Below are positions 1-5,274 of a stretch of DNA of 7,679 nt, one piece after another (the stretch's first letter is position 1; each line of letters begins with the position of its first letter). The notes below the pieces were generated by a model, which saw only the letters and a program-made list of their open reading frames with translations, did not search any database and was not told where the DNA came from. Made by a program: the position numbers and the translations under genes. This DNA is from Alphaproteobacteria bacterium (GTDB lineage: Bacteria > Pseudomonadota > Alphaproteobacteria > RF32 > CAG-239), in contig JAFVBT010000068.1 in assembly GCA_017479785.1 (NCBI GenBank), positions 1-7,679 of the forward strand, read 5' to 3'.

Positions 1-75
1 ATTATAAGCGAAATATGCAGCAACTGAACCTGCAATCAACGCAAACAATCCTAAAATCAACACCAACTTTTTCAT
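1..75 (-). CDS. N-terminal fragment of a small secreted protein (cut by window edge)
   Basis: Only the first 25 codons are inside the window; the gene runs off the left edge. They encode a classic signal peptide: two lysines after Met, a Leu/Ile/Val-rich core (KKLVLILGLFALIAG), then SVAA, a possible signal-peptidase I site. The start at 75 is preferred over the in-frame ATG at 81 because an AGAGG ribosome-binding site (83-87) sits 7 nt before it; the 81 start would leave only one base. The first nine residues match those of the gene starting at 815, and promoter and leader are also shared (46-132 versus 786-872). The mature part is unknown, so no function can be given. Export to the periplasm or beyond is inferred from the signal peptide. 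Confidence 0.7.
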   Translation of the reverse strand, partial: MKKLVLILGLFALIAGSVAAYFAYN

Positions 76-132
76 TTTCATACCTCTGGGGTTTATATAG
101 CACGGCTTGGTTAAAATACAATAAATAATCGA
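46..132. repeat. Repeat copy A: promoter + RBS + signal-peptide start
   Basis: Bases 46-132 align without gaps to 786-872 (offset exactly 740), at about 85% identity by my hand count. The repeat covers the promoter, the AGAGG ribosome-binding site and roughly the first ten codons of a signal peptide, then similarity fades on both sides. Copy A ends where the plus-strand ORF at 132 begins. Confidence 0.8.
94..121 (-). promoter_or_regulatory. Putative sigma-70 promoter of the truncated secreted-protein gene
   Basis: Read on the minus strand, TTGTAT (116-121) and TATATA (94-99) are separated by 16 nt. The whole arrangement recurs 740 bp away in front of the gene starting at 815. The predicted transcript start falls almost on the AGAGG ribosome-binding site, so the 5' leader would be very short. 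That is a reason for caution about the exact boxes. Confidence 0.45.
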
Positions 133-401
133 TGGTAATTATTGGAAAGACTATAATTGTCGATGCTAAAGCAGAGCCGTATGAGCCGGAAAGATATGCC
201 GATAAGCCGATGGGCATTAAAGATGTTGCTTTTGACATACAATACAATCCGGGAATTACGGATAATACTTGGACATATTTTAAACAATATTTCAATGAGA
301 AAAATGTTCCCGAATTGGCAGAACAAGTGCATAGAATTGGTGTTTCAAAAGATAGGAATGATGAGATGAAAGACAAAATATTATCAATTAAGAAATGGTA
401 A
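132..401 (+). CDS. Orphan 89-aa ORF, possible gene remnant
   Basis: This is an uninterrupted 89-codon frame with protein-like composition: mixed charged residues, aromatic clusters such as DNTWTYFKQYF, and a basic C-terminus ending KKW. I do not recognise it. There is no Shine-Dalgarno sequence before the ATG at 132, and an in-frame stop lies at 126-128. The start coincides with the edge of repeat copy A, so this may be the C-terminal remnant of a longer protein whose front was lost in a rearrangement. Its TAA (399-401) directly abuts the stop of the convergent gene (402-404), leaving no room for a terminator. It may be untranslated; the alternatives are a real small gene or a chance frame in AT-rich DNA. 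Confidence 0.4.
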   Translation: MVIIGKTIIVDAKAEPYEPERYADKPMGIKDVAFDIQYNPGITDNTWTYFKQYFNEKNVPELAEQVHRIGVSKDRNDEMKDKILSIKKW

Positions 402-815
402 TTATTTCTCTATATATAAATAATCGTATCCATGAATATAATTTAATTTATCTAAATATTCTATTTTAACAAATTTTCTATTTACAGCATCTTTTTCAGG
501 AACAAGAGAAATTTTATAAAATTTCTCTTGTTTTACATTTTGCACGGAATTTGATAAGCACTTAAATTTTAAGTAAGAATATGTATTTTCAAGCATCGTA
601 CAATCCATTATTTCATCTATCAAATTTTCATCTAATGGTGTTCTAAATTCTATTTGATTTGGAGAAAGATATATATTTCCAATACCTTTAGAATAACTAT
701 ACAATTGTTTATAAAAAATCGGATTCACAAATTCTTGTTTATTTATATTATCATCTGCCCAAGCATTTGCGCTTAAACTCAAAAACACTCCCAAAATCAA
801 AACTAATTTTTTCAT
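402..815 (-). CDS. Small secreted protein of unknown function (137 aa)
   Basis: The protein starts with a clear Sec signal peptide (MKKLVLILGVFLSLSANAWA, residues 1-20, likely cleaved after ANA or AWA), so it should be exported. The mature part is about 117 residues, rich in Tyr, Lys and Asn. It has two cysteines (C72 and C86) that could form a disulfide in the periplasm. I recognise no domain. The start at 815 is chosen because AGAGG lies 7 nt upstream and the signal peptide begins there; the frame extends upstream without a plausible start. It shares promoter, ribosome-binding site and signal-peptide start with the truncated gene at the left edge, which suggests a small paralogous set or a shared expression cassette. 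Its stop codon abuts that of the convergent ORF at 132-401. Confidence 0.75.
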   Translation of the reverse strand: MKKLVLILGVFLSLSANAWADDNINKQEFVNPIFYKQLYSYSKGIGNIYLSPNQIEFRTPLDENLIDEIMDCTMLENTYSYLKFKCLSNSVQNVKQEKFYKISLVPEKDAVNRKFVKIEYLDKLNYIHGYDYLYIEK

Positions 816-872
816 TTTCACACCTCTGGAGTTTATATAGCATAGTTTCGTTAAAATACAATAAAGAACCGA
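786..872. repeat. Repeat copy B: promoter + RBS + signal-peptide start
   Basis: This is the partner of 46-132 in the same orientation. The best-conserved stretches are the promoter block (851-863), the -10 region (831-840) and the ribosome-binding site with start codon (811-829). Confidence 0.8.
834..861 (-). promoter_or_regulatory. Putative sigma-70 promoter of the 137-aa secreted protein
   Basis: On the minus strand, TTGTAT (856-861) and TATATA (834-839) are 16 nt apart, the same as in repeat copy A. Conservation of both boxes while the spacer has drifted supports function. Confidence 0.5.
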
Positions 873-971
873 CAGGAGCAAGCATACGCTCACCGGCGTT
901 CTAAAGCCCGCCTCTCAGTCGTCGGCGAACTCACTTTTCGTGAGTTCTCACCCCACTCATCACGTTTAAAA
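873..971. other. Hairpin-rich intergenic segment downstream of tRNA-Ser
   Basis: This GC-richer stretch has no convincing gene. It holds a perfect 8-bp inverted repeat, GAACTCAC (927-934) and GTGAGTTC (940-947), around a TTTTC loop. A GAGC/GCTC pair lies at 876-879 and 888-891. Short GGCG/CGCC elements between them could pair in alternative ways. The segment follows the tRNA terminator on the minus strand. It may be a dispersed repeat element or a backup terminator region; copies elsewhere cannot be seen from this window. Confidence 0.4.
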
Positions 972-995
972 CAAAAAAAGCACCACAAGGGTGCT
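972..995 (-). terminator. Intrinsic terminator of tRNA-Ser
   Basis: On the minus strand, AGCACC and GGTGCT (990-995 and 979-984) form a 6-bp stem around a 5-nt loop, followed by a run of seven T (973-979). It lies 13 nt past the encoded CCA of the tRNA. T-rich sequence also follows on the plus side, so it may act in both directions. Confidence 0.8.
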
Positions 996-1008
996 GTTTT
1001 TGTTTTAA

Positions 1009-1099
1009 TGGCGGATAGAGTGAGATTCGAACTCACGGTACCCTTTAGGGGTACACACGATTTCCAATCGTGCGCCTTCGACCACTCGGCCATCTATCC
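1009..1099 (-). tRNA. tRNA-Ser(GGA)
   Basis: This 91-nt gene folds as a type II tRNA. The acceptor stem is GGATAGA (1093-1099) with TCTATCC (1013-1019). The D-arm follows TG at positions 8-9. The anticodon stem CACGA/TCGTG encloses loop TTGGAAA, giving anticodon GGA, which reads UCC and UCU. A long variable arm is closed by GTACCC/GGGTAC, as expected for serine. The T-arm is GTGAG-TTCGAAT-CTCAC. The discriminator is G and CCA is encoded (1009-1011). The long variable arm and G73 fit seryl-tRNA synthetase recognition. Its promoter and terminator are both visible. Any protein frame read through it (for example one starting MAEWSKAHDW) is a shadow. Confidence 0.97.
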
Positions 1100-1111
1100 G
1101 TAACTTGGTGC

Positions 1112-1139
1112 ATAATATATCATTATTTTTATTTCGCAA
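1112..1139 (-). promoter_or_regulatory. Promoter of tRNA-Ser
   Basis: On the minus strand, TTGCGA (1134-1139) and TATTAT (1112-1117) are separated by 16 nt. The expected transcript start is about 5-8 nt before the mature tRNA 5' end at 1099. Confidence 0.65.
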
Positions 1140-1187
1140 GCGTTTTTTGATGAAAAATGAAATATATTGAATATAAGCTGAATGTTA

Positions 1188-1216
1188 TTGACATTTAAGC
1201 GTATTGAAAATACAAT
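1188..1216 (+). promoter_or_regulatory. Near-consensus sigma-70 promoter of the structured RNA
   Basis: A perfect TTGACA -35 (1188-1193) and TACAAT -10 (1211-1216) are separated by the optimal 17 nt. It is the strongest promoter in the window and predicts a transcript start near 1222-1225. Confidence 0.85.
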
Positions 1217-1367
1217 TTTCTTGTTCGGATTAGTTCGAATAGTGCCTGAAAAGGTGCGGAGCCGTCAGAAGCTCTTACACATAGCGGTGTCGGATATACA
1301 TCGTTAGAAAAATTGTCTTGTTATATAGGCAATTATGCTTATATCCCCCGATTGAAACTCTTGTTTT

Positions 1368-1377
1368 GGTCGGGGAG
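1368..1377 (+). promoter_or_regulatory. Candidate antiterminator strand
   Basis: GGTCGGGGAG can pair with CTCCCCGATC at 1443-1452 (10 bp including one G-T wobble). That pairing takes bases 1450-1452 of the terminator stem. The same strand pairs in the other conformation with CCCCGAT at 1346-1352. This gives three competing elements in the order anti-antiterminator, antiterminator, terminator. Confidence 0.55.
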
Positions 1378-1449
1378 CTTATAGCGTATGTCCAGGTAAT
1401 TCTAAAGGCTATAGGGTCATCTCTATGTGTATGATTTCTGAACTCCCCG

Positions 1450-1475
1450 ATCACCTTTTTAGGGTGATTTTTTTT
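1450..1475 (+). terminator. Intrinsic terminator before the lipoprotein gene
   Basis: ATCACC (1450-1455) pairs with GGTGAT (1463-1468), followed by eight T (1468-1475). It lies 19 nt before the start codon at 1495 and just before its ribosome-binding site. It therefore either ends a separate small RNA or controls read-through into the gene. Confidence 0.8.
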
Positions 1476-1494
1476 ATTCTAAAAGGAGAGTTTT

Positions 1495-2091
1495 ATGAAA
1501 AAGTTTTTATTGTTATTACCAATTTTATTGAGTGCCTGCGGAACGATTTTCAGCGGTTCAACTCAGACAATATCTTTTGATTCTAACGTTAAGGATGTAA
1601 AAGTTTATGTCAACGGTCAACAGGTGTGCAATCAAGTACCTTGTTCCGTTGATGTTGATCGGGCATCATCTCCCCTTATCGTTATGGCAAAACGCGAAGG
1701 TTATAAGGATGGAATGGCAAATATAAAATCAAAAATTAACAGCACAGCTTGGTTTAATATTTTATGGTTATACGGTTCATTCAGCGCGGCAACAACAGAT
1801 TATGCGATGGGTGGTTTGTGGAAATATACCCAAGATGGCGTTTATATCAATATGGAGCCGGAAAAGCTAAAACACGCCGAAAGACAAAAATTCAGTCAAG
1901 AGTCACAGATTCGAGCATTCAGTCTATATAATTATAAGGACTTAAGAATTGAAGCCGCGACAGGCGAAAACGGAGAATATATGCAAACTCTTTCATATAT
2001 GACGGGATTATCTCCGGAAGAACTGCGTCCTATGGTTATGAAATCAAAAACGGAAGTATCATTGGCACATAATTTGACAGGAATTAGATGA
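1495..2091 (+). CDS. Lipoprotein with PEGA-like region and DUF3015-like C-terminus
   Basis: The 198-aa protein begins with a lipoprotein signal peptide ending in the lipobox LSAC, so C15 would be acylated and the protein membrane-anchored. Residues 33-70 (KVYVNGQQVC, then VPCSVDV and REGY) resemble a PEGA domain, a small beta-rich surface or cell-envelope module. C45 and C50 could form a disulfide. Residues 84-110 are hydrophobic with a glycine-rich turn, possibly membrane-associated. Residues 140-175 (NYKDLRIEAATGENGEYMQTL) recall the C-terminal pattern of DUF3015 proteins; this is from memory and tentative. The start is fixed by AAGGAG at 1483-1488, 6 nt upstream. A 250-nt structured leader with a terminator precedes it, so expression is probably controlled by transcription read-through. 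A hairpin follows the gene. No specific function can be assigned. Confidence 0.8.
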   Translation: MKKFLLLLPILLSACGTIFSGSTQTISFDSNVKDVKVYVNGQQVCNQVPCSVDVDRASSPLIVMAKREGYKDGMANIKSKINSTAWFNILWLYGSFSAATTDYAMGGLWKYTQDGVYINMEPEKLKHAERQKFSQESQIRAFSLYNYKDLRIEAATGENGEYMQTLSYMTGLSPEELRPMVMKSKTEVSLAHNLTGIR

Positions 2092-2100
2092 TATAATGAA

Positions 2101-2129
2101 AGACCGCCGAAGATTATTTTCGGCGGTCT
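2101..2129. terminator. Bidirectional hairpin between convergent genes
   Basis: An 11-bp perfect stem (2101-2111 with 2119-2129, AGACCGCCGAA and its complement) encloses a 7-nt loop. It lies 9 nt after the lipoprotein stop and 3 nt after the apt stop on the other strand. The T tracts on both sides are short, but the position and GC-rich stem fit a shared terminator. Confidence 0.75.
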
Positions 2130-2132
2130 TAA

Positions 2133-2657
2133 TCAGTAATGTATCAGAGAAAATACTTCTGCTGTTTTTTCTAATGCTTTACGCCCGTTTAGGTCATCAA
2201 GTTCAATCACAAACGCAAAACCGATAATATCGGCACCTGTTTTTTTCACCAATTCAACCGCAGCTTCCGTTGTGCCGCCGGTTGCCAATAAATCATCTGT
2301 AATCAATATCTTATCACCTTTATTTAATGCATCTTTATGGATTTCAACTTTATCAGTGCCGTATTCCAGAGAATATTCTTGCGTCAGCACATCAGCCGGC
2401 AATTTCCCCTTTTTGCGAACGGGTACAAAACCGCAACCGAGCGCATATGCCAATATTGCACCGAAGATAAAACCTCGCGCTTCTATACCGACAACATAAT
2501 CTATTTTTTTGCTCCTGTAATGATCGGCAATTTTTTCTATGATTTCTTTTAATATTTGCGGTTGCTTAATTGCTGTTGTAATATCCTTAAACTGAATACC
2601 GGCTTTCGGAAAATTCGGCACATTGCGGATAGAATTTTCTATGTCTTGTAAACTCAT
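2133..2657 (-). CDS. apt: Adenine phosphoribosyltransferase
   Basis: This 174-aa cytosolic enzyme of purine salvage converts adenine and PRPP to AMP and pyrophosphate. The type I phosphoribosyltransferase PRPP-binding motif is clear at residues 117-129 (ILITDDLLATGGT). The Apt-specific EARGF motif is at 59-63 and the flexible-loop segment RKKGKLPA at 81-88. FKDIT at 23-27 is typical of the N-terminus. Length is normal for bacterial Apt. The start at 2657 is preferred over an upstream in-frame codon at 2687 because GGAGG lies 6 nt before it and the protein then begins like other Apt proteins (MSLQDIENSIRNVPNFPKAG). It is transcribed alone from its own promoter, divergent from the transporter and convergent with the lipoprotein gene. 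All catalytic motifs look intact. Confidence 0.96.
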   Translation of the reverse strand: MSLQDIENSIRNVPNFPKAGIQFKDITTAIKQPQILKEIIEKIADHYRSKKIDYVVGIEARGFIFGAILAYALGCGFVPVRKKGKLPADVLTQEYSLEYGTDKVEIHKDALNKGDKILITDDLLATGGTTEAAVELVKKTGADIIGFAFVIELDDLNGRKALEKTAEVFSLIHY

Positions 2658-2676
2658 TTTTGTCCTCCGAACATTT

Positions 2677-2704
2677 AGAATAGTCAACTAAAAAGCAGTG
2701 TCAA
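2677..2704 (-). promoter_or_regulatory. Promoter of apt
   Basis: On the minus strand, a perfect TTGACA (2699-2704) and TATTCT (2677-2682) are 16 nt apart. The ribosome-binding site GGAGG follows about 10 nt downstream. Confidence 0.65.
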
Positions 2705-2713
2705 CAAAATTTC

Positions 2714-2741
2714 TTGCAATGACGTTTTTTGTGTTTATAAT
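2714..2741 (+). promoter_or_regulatory. Promoter of the NSS transporter gene
   Basis: TTGCAA (2714-2719) and a perfect TATAAT (2736-2741) are 16 nt apart. The ribosome-binding site AAGGAAGG is at 2754-2761. The promoter is divergent from that of apt, with the two -35 boxes 9 nt apart, so one regulator could affect both genes. Confidence 0.7.
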
Positions 2742-2770
2742 ACACAGAAGTTTAAGGAAGGATTTTGACT

Positions 2771-4171
2771 ATGAAAGCAGAAAATTTCGGCTCAAAATGG
2801 GGGGCAATATTGGCAGCGGCCGGTTCAGCAATCGGATTGGGAAATATTTGGCGTTTCCCTTATTTAGTCGGTGAATACGGCGGCTTCGGCTTTATTTTGC
2901 TATATACGCTGATTCTGGTTTTTATTTGTAACCCGATTATGATAACCGAAATCACACTCGGACGAACAGCGCGCTCCAGTATCGTAGATGCATTTGGCAT
3001 CATAGGGGAAAAAGCTGGTATGCAACATCTCGGGTGGTGGAAATTTTTCGGCGGTTGGTTTGGTGTTATCGGGTTGTTTCTGATTATCTAATTTTATTTT
3101 TTGGTTGCCGGTTGGGTAATTTTTTACTTGTTTGAGGCCATAAATGGTAATTTGTTTCTGCTTTCCGACGCACAAAAACTCAGCGATAGTTTTAGTATGC
3201 TGAGCAGAAATTTTACACTGCAATACGCATGTGCCTTGGTATTCTTACTTTTTACCGCACTGATTATTGCTTGCGGTGTGAAGTCCGGAATTGAGCGTGT
3301 CAGCTATTATCTGATGCCGGTTTTGTTTGTGATTTTCGTGGCATTGTCCGTGCAATCACTGTCTATGAAAGGGGCAGAGCAGGGGATTGCCTTTTTATTA
3401 AAACCGGATTGGAAATCATTGGGCTTTAACGAAAACGGATTGGATATCTTTCGTTTTGCCAAAGTATTTTCTGCTGCTCTGGGACAAGCTTTTATTTCTC
3501 TGTCTTTGGGGTATGGTATGTTGCTGGTTTACGGTTCGTATATGTCAAATAAAGATAATGTTTTCAGCATGGTTAAATCTATTGAAATTTTTGATACTTT
3601 GGCGGCATTTTTGAGTGCAATTATCATTATTCCGGCCATATTTGCCGCCGGTATTGCGCCGACCTCCGGTCCGGGGTTGACATTCATCAGCTTGCCTTTG
3701 GTATTTCAAAATGTTGCCGGCGGCGGACTTTGGTCGGTAATGTTCTATCTTTTGCTGTTGTTGGCAACGTTAACTTCGGTGATTTCCGTATATGAGGGCG
3801 TAACCAATCTGTTTATCCAAAAATATCAAATGAAACGCCCAAGCGCAGTAGTTGTTGTGCTGGGAATTTCCTTAATCGGTTTGACTGCGGTAACTCTTTC
3901 CTTTTCCGGGACATGGGAAATAAAAGTCTTCGGGCGCGATTTATTTGATTTGTTTGATCATTTATCCACGGCATATACTTCATCAATTATGGCAATTGTG
4001 ATGTCCTTATTTGCAGGATACGGAGCATATAAAGTTTTGTTCCGCAATATAGGTATCAGCAGCAAGGTAAACAGCCGGTTTGCGAAGTATTATCTGTTTT
4101 CGGTGCGCTATATCACACCGATTTTTGTCGGGGTTTTGTTATTGCTTTCCATTTATGACGATTTCAAATAA
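2771..4171 (+). pseudogene. Sodium:neurotransmitter symporter (NSS/SNF) family transporter with in-frame TAA at codon 107
   Basis: The reading frame encodes a polytopic inner-membrane protein of the NSS (SLC6/LeuT-like) family, sodium-coupled importers of amino acids or related amines. The N-terminal signature is at residues 10-30 (WGAILAAAGSAIGLGNIWRF), the segment that lines the substrate and sodium sites in LeuT. The TM6-like segment ALGQAFISLSLG and the later helices are also present. Codon 107 (3089-3091) is TAA, between GLFLII and FYFLVAGW; the frame then continues unbroken to the TAA at 4169-4171. Without that codon the protein would be 466 residues, normal for bacterial members. The position lies inside TM3, where relatives commonly have Ser before Phe-Tyr, so a single TCA-to-TAA change would explain it. 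The start at 2771 follows AAGGAAGG. A restart at TTG 3101 lacks a ribosome-binding site. Substrate is unknown. It could be a recent pseudogene, a sequence error or, less likely, read-through. Confidence 0.85.
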
Positions 4172-4177
4172 ATTTGC

Positions 4178-4606
4178 CTAGGAAACATTAAACCGTGCGG
4201 CAAAAACAAATTTATCTTCTCCGTTTATGCGGGTTATTTTATCGTTTTGCAAAATAAGCGGCAGTTCAATTGTTAAAAATGTACTGCGTTTGTCGGCATT
4301 TTCTACAAACGCGGTAATATTGCCGGAAGCATTTTTGATAAATCTTTCGGAAGCAATATGCCATATTTTTGTTAATTCTTCCGGCGGATTTTCGGCACCT
4401 GTTTCCAAGCCGAGAGCAAGCAGTTGCTTTCCGCACGGGGTATGATCAATCATTAATGCTTCAGAGTGGTTTTTTATATATTCAAATGCCCGTTTTTTAT
4501 TGATGTCTGTCGGCTGATAGCTGATACTGTATAACACAACACTGTCTTGCGGTGTTGAAACATCGGCTGTTGCAGCAATTTCATAACCTCGCTGCAATTT
4601 ATTCAT
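4178..4606 (-). CDS. Unrecognised 142-aa protein, last gene of the rpoH operon
   Basis: I do not recognise this family. The protein is soluble-looking, with no signal peptide or membrane segment. The N-terminal half contains DSVVLYSISYQPTD and an Asp-His-Thr-Pro-Cys-Gly segment (residues 54-59). The C-terminal half has an alternating pattern ending TFLTIELPLIL and KITRINGEDKFVFAARF. Coding is well supported: the ATG at 4606 overlaps the end of the HAD gene by 8 nt, AGAGG lies 7 nt upstream, and base composition matches the operon. Translational coupling to the HAD protein suggests joint use, but that is inference. It ends with TAG only 6 nt from the stop of the convergent transporter gene, and no terminator is visible between them. 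Confidence 0.75.
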   Translation of the reverse strand: MNKLQRGYEIAATADVSTPQDSVVLYSISYQPTDINKKRAFEYIKNHSEALMIDHTPCGKQLLALGLETGAENPPEELTKIWHIASERFIKNASGNITAFVENADKRSTFLTIELPLILQNDKITRINGEDKFVFAARFNVS

Positions 4607-5273
4607 GGGTATTGCCTCTTACATAAGGCATGCGGATAAATGATTGCAAGTTATTTTCCAATGTATTATTCTCGGTAATCAAAGTTGCGTGCATACCGGC
4701 TCTGTGTGCCGCCGTTATATTTTGCATTGTATCATCAAACAAAATACTTTCACTCGGATTATAGCCGTTATTCTTCAGAAAAATATTCAAACTGCATGGT
4801 TCGCGCTTGGGTCTGAACCAACCGTCAAAGCCTTTAAGGGATGTAATATCAAAAATTTTGATGCCCGCATCTTCCATTTCCGATATACTTTTGGAGAATA
4901 GTCTCTGTGTAACTTTTTCAATATGCGGACGGCTGTTGTTGCTTAAAATTGCAAGATTGTATTGATTTGACAGAGACTGCAATTTTTTCCATAAACTCAT
5001 ATTCGGACGAATGTTGCCATAATCAATGCGTTCGGCCATATTGTCACAAAATTTGTTGAAATTGAAATTTTTATATTCGCACAGTGCCTTTATATAATTG
5101 AATAAACCGAGTCTGCCGTCATGGATTGTTTGTTCGGATATTCCTGCCTGTTCTTCACCTGTTATACCAAGGTCTTTGCGATAAGTTTCTTTGGCGGCAC
5201 TGATAATTCTGAAAGTGGGTAATTCACTCAGCGGATACAGAACACCGTCACAATCCATTATAATATTCTTCAT
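4599..5273 (-). CDS. HAD-superfamily hydrolase, pyrimidine 5'-nucleotidase-like
   Basis: This 224-aa protein has all four HAD motifs. Motif I is DCDGVLYP (residues 7-14), with nucleophile D7 and acid/base D9. Motif II is SNN at 111-113. Motif III is probably K156 in RPKREP. Motif IV is FDDTMQNI with D180 and D181. The Leu-Tyr-Pro after motif I, an alpha-helical cap between motifs I and II, and the overall length match the subfamily IA group that includes pyrimidine 5'-nucleotidases (UMP/CMP dephosphorylation). HAD substrates are hard to predict, so the exact substrate is uncertain. The start at 5273 is chosen because the catalytic Asp then lies at residue 7, as usual. It begins one nucleotide after the DUF4167 stop (TGA-A-ATG), implying coupled translation, and overlaps the next gene by 8 nt. 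Confidence 0.85.
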   Translation of the reverse strand: MKNIIMDCDGVLYPLSELPTFRIISAAKETYRKDLGITGEEQAGISEQTIHDGRLGLFNYIKALCEYKNFNFNKFCDNMAERIDYGNIRPNMSLWKKLQSLSNQYNLAILSNNSRPHIEKVTQRLFSKSISEMEDAGIKIFDITSLKGFDGWFRPKREPCSLNIFLKNNGYNPSESILFDDTMQNITAAHRAGMHATLITENNTLENNLQSFIRMPYVRGNTHE

Positions 5274-5274
5274 T

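Larger units (their letters stand above)
1223..1475 (+). ncRNA. Structured RNA / riboswitch-like leader of unknown family
   Basis: This roughly 250-nt transcript lies between a near-consensus promoter and an intrinsic terminator, and holds no credible ORF. Helices paired by eye: TCAGAA (1265-1270) with TTCTGA (1436-1441), and TACACATAG (1276-1284) with CTATGTGTA (1423-1431), together forming a long outer stem extended by GGAG/CTCC. Inside are GGATATA (1292-1298) with TATATCC (1340-1346), AATTGTC (1311-1317) with GGCAATT (1328-1334), CCCCGAT (1346-1352) with GTCGGGG (1369-1375), and CTTATAGC (1378-1385) with GCTATAGG (1408-1415). The nested layout is a multi-branched fold. I see no signatures of RNase P RNA, SRP RNA, tmRNA or the common riboswitches. 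It could be a free small RNA (for example a divergent 6S RNA) or the regulatory leader of the lipoprotein gene. The antiterminator pairing favours the leader. Confidence 0.65.

Noticed and set aside
2..376. Minus-strand 124-aa frame across the plus-strand orphan ORF
   Set aside because: It lacks a ribosome-binding site and overlaps the signal-peptide gene and promoter of repeat copy A. Its composition looks like the complement of a coding frame.
926..1036. CGAACTCAC at 926-934 and 1028-1036 as an integration (att) duplication of the tRNA T-arm
   Set aside because: The match is only 9 nt, lies very close to the tRNA, does not include the tRNA 3' end, and no integrase is present.
890..1093. 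Minus-strand 67-aa frame starting MAEWSKAHDW
   Set aside because: It is translated straight through the tRNA-Ser gene and its terminator; this kind of tRNA shadow is a common false protein call.
1223..1475. tmRNA, RNase P RNA or SRP RNA
   Set aside because: I found no tag-peptide reading frame of the alphaproteobacterial type, no RNase P conserved core (GAGGAAAGTCC) and no SRP loop (GGTCCGGAAGGAAGCAGCC). The GTTCGAAT near 1234 lacks a proper T-stem. 6S RNA is not excluded.
3089..3091. Reassigned TAA codon (altered genetic code)
   Set aside because: TAA ends several genes here in positions that fit family lengths, and TGA and TAG are also used as stops.
2900..3223. Minus-strand 107-aa frame opposite the transporter
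   Set aside because: It is a shadow of the transporter coding frame, with no ribosome-binding site or protein-like domain.
4178..5273. HAD plus orphan gene as a toxin-antitoxin pair
   Set aside because: The HAD protein has complete catalytic motifs and both genes sit at the end of a housekeeping operon. Nothing in either sequence resembles a known toxin or antitoxin.
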